The notes below the pieces were generated by a model. That model did not search any database. It had not been told where the DNA came from and saw only the letters and a list, made by a program, of their open reading frames with translations. A stretch of 21,024 nt of DNA from CAYMCQ01 sp964389025. Its GTDB lineage: Bacteria > Verrucomicrobiota > Verrucomicrobiia > Limisphaerales > CAYMCQ01. Each line of letters begins with the position of its first letter. The first letter of the stretch is position 1. The DNA is taken from the NCBI GenBank assembly GCA_964389025.1, contig CAYMCQ010000078.1, forward strand, positions 1 to 21,024, in the 5' to 3' direction. The translations under genes and the position numbers were made by a program. This document shows, in pieces, positions 6,843 through 12,718 of the stretch.

Positions 6843-8015
6843 TCAAGCTTTTCCGTAAGCTTCTTCGACAACGCGCTTGAAATTATTTTCGCCGACGTTG
6901 ACAATTTTCATTTCACGTTGCGCGTTTTCAGGCGAATCGCTGGCGTGCGCGGCGTTGACCATGATGCTGGAACCGAATTCGCGCCGGATTGAGCCGGGCG
7001 GCGCTTTGGACGGATCGGTCGGCCCAAGCACGTCGCGGATTTTACGGACAGCTTCGACACCTTCGTAAACCAGCGCGATGCACTTTTCCGAGCCGGGCTG
7101 GTTCAATTGCCCTGATGGACATTCGGACGGCGTGCGGCCGCACATGAATTTTACGATGCTCTCGAATTGCGCGTCGCCAAACAGCGGGCCTAGAATTTCC
7201 GCGAGTTGCCGTTCTTTTTCGACTGGGATTTCAAAACTCAATTCTTTTTCGATAAGGAGCTTTGCCTTGGAAGCGACCATGTCTTTGAGTTTGTCCCGTA
7301 AAACTTCGCGAACTGGCCCGTAAAATTCGCCCGCCTGCGCCACGCTCATGTGCAGGACTTTGATGCCGACGATGTAAAGTCCGGTGCGCGAAAAGAAATC
7401 AATGACGTTGCCGGGTTTGCCGGTCGCAAAGCGAAAATTTTCCGGCTTGATGAGCACGAGCGTGCGCTGGGGCTTGTCGTCGGGCGCGTAGGAGATCACG
7501 TTGTCGAGAACTCCGCCGTCGGAATCGGAGAACTTCGCCCAAAGCTTCAGTTTGAGTTCGGCTTCTTCTGGAGTGGGCGCGGCCAGAGCCGCTGGCTCGA
7601 AGTAATGCACCTGGTCGTTCTCGCCAATGATGAGGTCGCCGTAAGTGTCGCGGATCGTTTCGCCGCCTGTCCGGTCTGCGCTGATGTTGCCGATGACGGA
7701 GCGGATTTTGCGCACGGCATCGTCTCCTCGAAAAATCAGCATCATCACACGGCGGCGTTTTCCGGTCTTCGGGTCGGGAGAAAGTTTCTGGAGGATGTAT
7801 TGGTGGATGAGTTCCTGGATGCGGCGGTCTTGCGGGTCGTTCGCCGAGACGACGGCTTCGGAATATTTTTTTACCAACTCAGCGCTTGGCGCGAACATTC
7901 GCGCAGCTGCGAGGTCGAGTCCCGTTCGCGAAATGAGGCGGCTGAGAATTCCGCCGGTTCGTGACTTGTGCAGCGAATAGGGTGTGATGATGACGTAGGC
8001 AAGTTGTTGGGACAT
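6843..8015 (-). CDS. Tandem nucleoside diphosphate kinase-domain protein
   Basis: 390 aa, about 2.7 times a single-domain NDPK. Domain 2 (about 184-375) is the better match: LVLIKPENF at its start, ALVYEGVEAVRKIRDVLGPTDP, PPGSIRREFG, then VNAAHASDSPENAQREM, which carries the catalytic His (H357) in the N-x-x-H-x-S-D-S context. Between these it has an insertion of about 60 residues. Domain 1 (1-160) has the same order (YVIITPYSLHKSRTGG, IFRGDDAVRKIRSVIGN, GETIRDTYGD, NDQVHYFEPA). The lysine after the first strand is replaced by Thr (T11) and the HGSDS box is lost, although H137 may align with the active-site His. NDPKs move gamma-phosphates between nucleotides. Domain 1 may be regulatory or diverged. 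The ATG at 8015 gives the natural start. The gene is likely co-transcribed with the deoxyribosyltransferase-like gene. Confidence 0.8.
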   Translation of the reverse strand: MSQQLAYVIITPYSLHKSRTGGILSRLISRTGLDLAAARMFAPSAELVKKYSEAVVSANDPQDRRIQELIHQYILQKLSPDPKTGKRRRVMMLIFRGDDAVRKIRSVIGNISADRTGGETIRDTYGDLIIGENDQVHYFEPAALAAPTPEEAELKLKLWAKFSDSDGGVLDNVISYAPDDKPQRTLVLIKPENFRFATGKPGNVIDFFSRTGLYIVGIKVLHMSVAQAGEFYGPVREVLRDKLKDMVASKAKLLIEKELSFEIPVEKERQLAEILGPLFGDAQFESIVKFMCGRTPSECPSGQLNQPGSEKCIALVYEGVEAVRKIRDVLGPTDPSKAPPGSIRREFGSSIMVNAAHASDSPENAQREMKIVNVGENNFKRVVEEAYGKA

Positions 8016-8032
8016 ATTTTTGAATCTTGATC

Positions 8033-8091
8033 TTAATCTTTCTCCTGCTCCCAATCTGCGAGATTGAGATGAAGAGCAGGAGAAAGATTAA
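8033..8091. repeat. 18-bp perfect inverted repeat between the DUF5679 and NDPK genes
   Basis: The arms TTAATCTTTCTCCTGCTC (8033-8050) and 8074-8091 are exact reverse complements with a 23-base middle. The middle itself contains CAATCT-GCG-AGATTG (8052-8066), so a long hairpin can form on either strand. The right arm contains the stop codon of the DUF5679 gene. No T-run follows on the minus strand, so it is not a classic terminator. It could be a repeat element or a processing hairpin. Confidence 0.75.
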
Positions 8092-8273
8092 AAACACGGC
8101 GGCGAGGCGGACGTTGAAGTCCCCGCCGTTTTTCCACCGAGAATCTTGAACATGACCGTGCCGCAAGTCGGGCATTTGCCCTTGATCGCCTTCCGCCCGT
8201 TCTTCATGGTTTCTTCCACGGCGTTCGCGATTTCCTTCTTGGCTTTACATTTGACGCAGTATCCTTCGGCCAT
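8088..8273 (-). CDS. DUF5679 zinc-ribbon protein
   Basis: 61 aa from the ATG at 8273: GYCVKCKAKKEI..., TMKNGRKAIKGKCPTCGT, MFKILG. Two CxxC knuckles (CVKC and CPTC) about 30 residues apart form a small zinc ribbon. The MKNGR-x-A-x-KG-x-CP-x-CGT-x-MF pattern is characteristic of DUF5679, found in many bacteria and phages with no assigned function. The last 12 residues (TAGTSTSASPPCF) are low-complexity. The ATG is preferred over upstream in-frame codons because the domain begins at once. A promoter-like sequence lies at 8321-8350. The gene is upstream of the NDPK gene on the same strand, with the inverted repeat between them. Confidence 0.85.
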   Translation of the reverse strand: MAEGYCVKCKAKKEIANAVEETMKNGRKAIKGKCPTCGTVMFKILGGKTAGTSTSASPPCF

Positions 8274-8320
8274 AAGTGTTTTCTGTCGAAACGCCTCATG
8301 CGTCCGGCAGTTGTGGCACA

Positions 8321-8350
8321 AGCTTACGGCTCGCTTGCGAGGGGCGTCAA
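8321..8350 (-). promoter_or_regulatory. Possible promoter of the DUF5679 gene
   Basis: On the minus strand, TTGACG (8350-8345) is followed after 18 bases by TAAGCT (8326-8321), giving a leader of about 40 bases before the ATG at 8273. The spacer contains CTCGCAAGCGAG, a small palindrome that could be an operator. The -10 matches only 3/6. Read by eye. Confidence 0.35.
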
Positions 8351-8441
8351 CTGGGAACGGACATCAGGCTTGAAAGGGTTGGAAGTGCCTGCAAATCAAT
8401 CGGCTCGAATAAACTCCGCTGCCAGACAGCATTATTGAGGC

Positions 8442-9956
8442 TTACGAAGGAGATGGCCTGGATTCTTCGTCCCTGACCATGTCGCGCAATGAAGTTTTTA
8501 AGATTTTTCCAGTCGGATTTCGGGGTAAATTTGGCAAAAAAACAATCCGCTTTGGCACCTTGAAATCCGCCAACCGGCTTCGCACAAACTCCGCGATTTC
8601 CTTTTCGTCGAGTTGAAGTTCGCCGTTTGCAGCGATAAACGCAACTGGCTGTTCACCCTTGCGCCGGTCTGGAATGCCGATGACCGCGACTTCCTTGATC
8701 CCCGGAAACTGGTAAATGACCTCCTCGAGTTCGCGTGGATAGACATTGATGCCGTTGACCAGCAGCATGTCCTTCTTCCGGTCGGTGATGTAAAAGTAAT
8801 TGTCCTCGTCACGATGTCCTATGTCGCCGGTCAGCAGCCAGCCATTGCGAAGGGTTTTTGCCGTTTCCTCAGGCTGGTTCCAGTAACCCTGCATCACGTT
8901 TCCGCCGCGAATGCACACCTCGCCGGTTTGGCGCGCCGCAAGAATGTTTCCGTGATCATCCTGAATGCTCATCTCGACGCCCGGGATCGGCGGGCCGATG
9001 GAGCCGGGCTTGATCGGCCCTTGCGGCGGATTTGTGCTGCACACCGGGCTGGCTTCGCTCAACCCGTAGCCTTCTATCAGCGGCACGTTGAATTTTTGCC
9101 GGAACTCTTCAATCGTCGGCACTGGCAGTGGCGCAGCCCCGCTGAAGAACAACCGGATCGGCAAATCTTTTCCCGTGATTTGCGACATCGTCAGACCCCG
9201 GAAAAATTGAGGGATTGCCGCCAGCACAGTCGCCTTGCGCTCCACAATTTCCTGCAAAAGATTTTTCATCGGATGCAATGAGCGCACAAGCAGCAGCGAG
9301 CCGCCCACCAGCAGCGGCAAAAGCGTCCCCACCGTAAGCATGAAACTGTGAAAAAGCGGCAGAATCACGGCGAAACGATCATGGCCGGTCAGTTGCAGAA
9401 CTTGCCTGCAACTCTCGACGTTGCACAAAAGATTTCCGTGCGAGAGCATCGCGCCCTTTGGCCGTCCCGTTGTGCCGGAGGTGTAGATGATGACGGCGAG
9501 GTCGGAGGATTGGCGATTGGTAATTGGTGATGGGCTATCGGCCGGGCGTCCACACGATTTGCTGAAATCATCCACGTTCAAGACTTGAAGCCCCGGACGC
9601 TTCGCCTTCAACGCAGCCTGACCTTCTCCCATTTCCGCTTCGCTGATGAGCACGTTGATGTCCGCGTCTGCAAGCATGTAGGACACTTCTTCCGGTTTCA
9701 GAAAATTATTGATGGGAACAACGACTGCATCTGCCAGCCAGATTCCGAAGAGGGAAAAAACAAACTCAGGACAATTCTTCAGCCAGATGCCAACGCGGTC
9801 ACCGGGACTGACTGAAAGTTTGTCCCGTAAATGAGCGCCGACGGCCGAAGAACGCCCAAGAACGTCCGCGTAGGAAAATTCCGTCTCGCCGGAAAACAAC
9901 GCAGGCTTGTCGGAATGAATTTTGGCCGACTGAATAAAGGCTGCTGGTAGGTTCAT
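8442..9956 (-). CDS. Acyl-CoA synthetase (AMP-forming), long-chain fatty acid--CoA ligase type
   Basis: 504 aa from the ATG at 9956. The adenylate-forming motifs are in order: IIYTSGTTGRPKGAMLSH (A3 P-loop, about 157-174), ILPLFHSF, FFSGAAPLP, EGYGLSEASPV (A5), GWLLTGDIGHRDEDNYFYITDRKKDM (A7/A8 hinge region), NVYPRELEEVI and a C-terminal PRNPTGKILK containing the A10 catalytic lysine. The enzyme would activate a carboxylic acid with ATP to an acyl-adenylate and then the CoA thioester. Similarity to FadD-type ligases suggests fatty acids, but chain length is not readable. Residues about 139-151 (ADSPSPITNRQSS), just before the P-loop, are encoded by a degenerate heptamer repeat and look like an insertion. 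The gene is alone between divergent rnd and the DUF5679 gene. A TTG three codons upstream is less likely as the start. Confidence 0.88.
   Translation of the reverse strand: MNLPAAFIQSAKIHSDKPALFSGETEFSYADVLGRSSAVGAHLRDKLSVSPGDRVGIWLKNCPEFVFSLFGIWLADAVVVPINNFLKPEEVSYMLADADINVLISEAEMGEGQAALKAKRPGLQVLNVDDFSKSCGRPADSPSPITNRQSSDLAVIIYTSGTTGRPKGAMLSHGNLLCNVESCRQVLQLTGHDRFAVILPLFHSFMLTVGTLLPLLVGGSLLLVRSLHPMKNLLQEIVERKATVLAAIPQFFRGLTMSQITGKDLPIRLFFSGAAPLPVPTIEEFRQKFNVPLIEGYGLSEASPVCSTNPPQGPIKPGSIGPPIPGVEMSIQDDHGNILAARQTGEVCIRGGNVMQGYWNQPEETAKTLRNGWLLTGDIGHRDEDNYFYITDRKKDMLLVNGINVYPRELEEVIYQFPGIKEVAVIGIPDRRKGEQPVAFIAANGELQLDEKEIAEFVRSRLADFKVPKRIVFLPNLPRNPTGKILKTSLRDMVRDEESRPSPS
9507..9541. repeat. Degenerate 7-bp tandem repeat inside the acyl-CoA synthetase gene
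   Basis: Five consecutive heptamers on the plus strand: GGATTGG, CGATTGG, TAATTGG, TGATGGG, CTATCGG. On the coding strand this is a run of CCNATNN units translating to part of SPSPITNRQS. The family resembles the CCTATCG run in purM (13453-13480). Thirty-five bases is not a multiple of three, so the flanks must have absorbed the difference to keep the frame. Confidence 0.65.
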
Positions 9957-9963
9957 GTGCGAC

Positions 9964-9992
9964 AACGTAGCCGTTTGTCTTCATGGTGTGAA
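9964..9992 (-). promoter_or_regulatory. Probable promoter of the acyl-CoA synthetase gene, near-leaderless
   Basis: On the minus strand, TTCACA (9992-9987, 5/6 of the -35 consensus) and TACGTT (9969-9964, 3/6 of the -10) are 17 bases apart. The -10 ends only 7 bases before the ATG at 9956, so transcription would start at or next to the start codon. No Shine-Dalgarno is present. Confidence 0.42.
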
Positions 9993-10030
9993 GAATATTT
10001 GTTTCGCTGACGGGGAAACGTTATTACGTT

Positions 10031-10101
10031 CGTAGCCGCCGACATAAGGAGGCTCACTTTGTTTCGAATTGAAGTCAGAGCCTCCTTACGTCAGCTGCTA
10101 C
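10031..10101. repeat. 25-bp inverted-repeat element, copy 2
   Basis: Arms at 10031-10055 (CGTAGCCGCCGACATAAGGA then GGCTC) and 10078-10101 match copy 1 (233-308) with a few substitutions; they are imperfect complements of each other. The middle (ACTTTGTTTCGAATTGAAGT then CA) is recognisably the same as in copy 1. It ends 12 bases before the rnd start. The rnd frame is open through the right arm from a TTG at 10069; a start there would be an artefact reading SEPPYVSCY from the repeat. Confidence 0.85.
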
Positions 10102-10113
10102 AAAAGATTTGAA

Positions 10114-11217
10114 ATGATTGATTCCGACGAAAAGCTCTCGCGACTTTTGCCGACGATCCAGAAGGCGGACTGGCTTGCGCTCGACACCGAGGCGGACAGC
10201 CTTCACGCCTATCCCGAAAAGGTTTGCCTCATCCAGATCAGCACGATTGCGGGCGATCATTTGATTGACCCGCTCGCAAAACTGAATCTCGACCCGCTGC
10301 TTGAAGCGCTGAACGACCACGAACTCATCATGCACGGCGCGGATTACGATTTGCGATTGTTCCGCAAACATCACAGCTTCGTGCCGCGCGCGATTTTCGA
10401 CACGATGCTCGCCGCGCGTCTGCTCGGCCATCGGCAATTCGGCCTGGGCAATCTGGTTTCGCATTACCTTGGCGTCACGCTGGAGAAAGGTTCGCAAAAG
10501 GCGGATTGGGCGCGGCGACCGCTGACCGAGAAAATGGAAGCCTACGCCCGCAACGATACGCACTACCTCAAGTCGCTTTCGGACAAACTCAAGGTCGAGC
10601 TTGAGCAAAAAGGCCGGCTCGCGTGGCATCAGGAAAGCTGCGACCATCTCATCGAGGAATGCGCGGAGGAAAAATTGCCCGATGCGGACAAAATCTGGCG
10701 CGTCAAAGGCAGCAACGTCTTGAGCCGGCAGGCGCTTGGCGTTTTGCGCGAACTCTGGCGGTGGCGCGAAAACGAAGCGCTTGCCGCAAACCGTCCGCCG
10801 TTTTTTATTTTGCCGCACGAGACGCTTATAAAAATCGCTGCAAAAGTTGTGGCTGCGGAGAGTAGCGCAGGCTTCCAGCCTGCGCAGGCAGGCAAGATGC
10901 CCGCCCCACTTTTTGATTCGCTTATTCCGTCACGATTCTCCGAACGCCGCCGCGACGAACTGAAACTCGCCATCGAGCGCGGATTGAAACTGGCCGCGCA
11001 TCTTCAACCGCATCCACTCCGCTCCTTCAGCCGCCGCGCAAGTGAAAGTGAACGGCGACGTTTTGAAGAATTTCAAAAACGCCGCGACGCGCGCGCGCAC
11101 GAGCTTGGAATTGACCCAACACTGATTGCGAGCAAGGCGATGTTGCTTGCGCTGGCAGAAGATTGGGAAACGAATCTAAGTAAATTGATGAACTGGCAGA
11201 CAGCGTTACTGTCCTAG
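10114..11217 (+). CDS. rnd: Ribonuclease D
   Basis: 367 aa from the ATG at 10114. The DEDDy exonuclease motifs are visible: ExoI LALDTEADS (D24, E26), ExoII HGADYDLRLF (D79) and ExoIII YARND (Y144, D148). They are followed by an HRDC domain (about 203-243: LSRQALGVLRELWRWRENEAL, RPPFFILPHETLIKIA). RNase D trims the 3' ends of tRNA precursors and other small RNAs. Residues about 249-264 (SSAGFQPAQAGKMPAP) are encoded by a palindromic repeat and interrupt the linker between VVAAE and LFDSLIPSRFSERRR. The C-terminus reads LALAEDWETNLSKLMNW. A diverged copy of its coding sequence lies 1.37 kb downstream, beyond P3. The gene is convergent with P3, with one base between the stops. The frame is open upstream only through the inverted-repeat element. 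Confidence 0.9.
   Translation: MIDSDEKLSRLLPTIQKADWLALDTEADSLHAYPEKVCLIQISTIAGDHLIDPLAKLNLDPLLEALNDHELIMHGADYDLRLFRKHHSFVPRAIFDTMLAARLLGHRQFGLGNLVSHYLGVTLEKGSQKADWARRPLTEKMEAYARNDTHYLKSLSDKLKVELEQKGRLAWHQESCDHLIEECAEEKLPDADKIWRVKGSNVLSRQALGVLRELWRWRENEALAANRPPFFILPHETLIKIAAKVVAAESSAGFQPAQAGKMPAPLFDSLIPSRFSERRRDELKLAIERGLKLAAHLQPHPLRSFSRRASESERRRFEEFQKRRDARAHELGIDPTLIASKAMLLALAEDWETNLSKLMNWQTALLS
10861..10908 (+). repeat. Palindromic repeat inserted in frame in rnd
   Basis: The core GCAGGCT-TCC-AGCCTGC (10867-10883) is a 7-bp hairpin with a 3-base loop, followed by GCAGGCAGGCAAGATGCCCG. It encodes AGFQPAQAGKMPAP. Such AGFQPA-type peptides are recurrent in proteins of this phylum (from memory, not checked). 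It falls in the variable linker after the HRDC domain and preserves the frame. Confidence 0.65.
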
Positions 11218-11218
11218 C

Positions 11219-12484
11219 TTACCGCAGATTCTGGATCCACTTGCCGGCGCTTTCGTTGTAGGCGGAAAATGTTTTAGCGCCCAGCGTTTGTTGCAGGCTT
11301 GTTTCAATCTCCGCCTGAAAAGACCTCATCGTTTCCCACCGGTCATACTCGGACAGAGTTGAGTTCCGCATCAGATTCGCTTTTTCCGCTTCGGCGATTT
11401 GTTTGATCTCAAAAAGCGTCCGGGCGGTTGACTGCGGCAGCCCATAAACTTCCGTAAAGACGCAGGTGTCGCGAAAGTCAGGATTCTTGGCGCGCTCATA
11501 TTCCGCGTAACGCGCCTCGCCTAATTGCCGCGCAATCTCCTGCTCGACATCTTTCTGCATGGCCGTCTTCTCGCGAATCACGCTCGGGTCATTCGGATTT
11601 GAATACGCAAAATTTTCCTCCAGCGCACCTTGCAACTCGAAAAACTGGAGAAACTCCTCCTTGCTCGGATTGAAACCAATCAACTCCGCGCGCAATCGGT
11701 CGGCAACCGGCGACATCCGCAACTCGAATTCCGCAATTTCTATGTCGGACAAAATATTTTTCAACCCGGCCTTCTGTTCCTCCTCAACCTTTCGCAACGC
11801 TTCAAAATCCGCCGGGGACGGATTGCCATTTGCCGCTTCGAGAATTCGTTCCCGCATTCCTTCAATCTTCTCCCGCAACGCGAGAAGCTGCTCCCGTTTT
11901 TCTGCGGGGACAAAATTCAGCCGCCGCTCGTCTTCGTTCGCGTCCACAAAATATTTGCCCAACTCGCGCTGGTAATTGATGCCGAGCAATTCCCGCAGCA
12001 CTGAAGGAAGCTCCTTGTCAATCGCCGCCAATTGCCTCTCCTGCTCCTCAAGTTGCTGCGTGTTGAGCTTTCGTTTTTCGTCCGTCTCCCAAAACTTGAA
12101 CTCGCGGCCATTGTGAGCGAACTGCCCGCGCCGCGCCGCGAAAAGCTTCATCACGTCAGTAAGGATGATGTCTTTGATCGTGTTCTCCGGGCAGCCCACG
12201 GCGCGCAAGTTGGCGATGTATTTCCGGTAATCGTCCGACTCCAGCTCGCTCCAGCGAAATTGGTTGGTGACGTAAACTACTTGGGGCTGAGCCGCCGCGC
12301 CTTGTTTTTCCGGCGCAGGTATATTTCTCAGCCCCGAAAGCTTTCGAGGTTCGCGAAGATTTTCGTTGGAAACTGATTTGATCGGCGGAGCAACTTCTGA
12401 AGAAAGGCGGTTCAAGAAATAATAACCCATGCCGAACAAAGTGACTGTCAGCACAAGGAAAACGGCGAGAAATCTCATTCTCAT
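11219..12484 (-). CDS. Membrane-anchored helical protein without C-terminal extension (P3 of the family)
   Basis: 421 aa from the ATG at 12484; a second ATG at 12478 and a GTG at 12502 are alternatives. A TM segment (MRFLAVFLVLTVTLFGMGYYFL) is followed by a Pro/Ser/Asn-rich spacer. The family motif is at about 76-117: FRWSELESDDYRKYIANL, RAVGCPE, TIKDIILTD, LFA. The core has the same order of landmarks as P2: IEIAEFELR, FNPSKEEFLQFFEL, LGEARYAEYE, YGLP and a C-terminal LGAKTFSAYNESAGKW. The protein ends there, so it is the family's minimal form. The function is unknown. A -10 hexamer TACAAT lies 7 bases before the ATG. The gene lies between two copies of the rnd 3' end (11149-11202 and 12523-12576) and may have arrived by insertion there. 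Confidence 0.85.
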   Translation of the reverse strand: MRMRFLAVFLVLTVTLFGMGYYFLNRLSSEVAPPIKSVSNENLREPRKLSGLRNIPAPEKQGAAAQPQVVYVTNQFRWSELESDDYRKYIANLRAVGCPENTIKDIILTDVMKLFAARRGQFAHNGREFKFWETDEKRKLNTQQLEEQERQLAAIDKELPSVLRELLGINYQRELGKYFVDANEDERRLNFVPAEKREQLLALREKIEGMRERILEAANGNPSPADFEALRKVEEEQKAGLKNILSDIEIAEFELRMSPVADRLRAELIGFNPSKEEFLQFFELQGALEENFAYSNPNDPSVIREKTAMQKDVEQEIARQLGEARYAEYERAKNPDFRDTCVFTEVYGLPQSTARTLFEIKQIAEAEKANLMRNSTLSEYDRWETMRSFQAEIETSLQQTLGAKTFSAYNESAGKWIQNLR

Positions 12485-12491
12485 CGAGCTT

Positions 12492-12497
12492 ATTGTA
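12492..12497 (-). promoter_or_regulatory. -10 hexamer of P3, near-leaderless
   Basis: TACAAT on the minus strand (5/6 of TATAAT) ends 7 bases before the ATG at 12484, so the transcript would start at the initiation codon. No convincing -35 is seen 16-18 bases upstream (TGGCGA at 17 matches 3/6). Confidence 0.4.
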
Positions 12498-12522
12498 TCC
12501 ACAGTCGCGAATCATCGCCACT

Positions 12523-12576
12523 GAATTAGCAGAAGATTTGACGGCGAATCAAAATGAATTGATGAATTGGAAAAAC
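12523..12576 (+). pseudogene. Displaced second copy of the rnd 3' end
   Basis: Aligned without gaps to rnd 11149-11202, 37 of 54 bases match (33 of 42 in the core). The translation AEDLTANQNELMNW aligns with AEDWETNLSKLMNW at the RNase D C-terminus. The frame runs on past the position of the rnd stop, so this is a relic. With the intact rnd end it brackets P3. The match was found by eye; chance similarity is unlikely given collinearity and frame, but a pairwise alignment would settle it. Confidence 0.6.
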
Positions 12577-12657
12577 CGGAGTTCTTGTGACGAGTGGCGA
12601 GTATACGATAAAGGCTGGCCAGCTCAAAATCTTGTGGAACTTCAGACGGTTCAGAGA

Positions 12658-12715
12658 AAGACGCTTAGACGAACAAAGTTCTTGGCGTGCTTGGCGTCTT
12701 AGCGGTTAATGTCCG
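12658..12715. repeat. Degenerate GCGTCTT-type tandem/inverted repeat upstream of purM
   Basis: AAGACGC (12658-12664) and GCGTCTT (12694-12700) are complementary. Between and after them run 9-base units: TTGGCGTGC, TTGGCGTCT, TAGCGGTTA. The layout resembles the GCAAAGAC/CTTTGCGT hairpin at 18346-18431. It ends just before the purM start codon. Confidence 0.45.
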
Positions 12716-12718
12716 GCG

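Noticed and set aside
10069..10113. TTG start for rnd, giving 15 extra residues
   Set aside because: These codons are read from the inverted-repeat element (SEPPYVSCY); the ATG at 10114 matches the normal RNase D start.
12493..12702. A 69-codon plus-strand open frame between P3 and purM
   Set aside because: Its only recognisable part (AEDLTANQNELMNW) is the displaced rnd 3' end, and its tail is the degenerate repeat, so it is better described as a relic.
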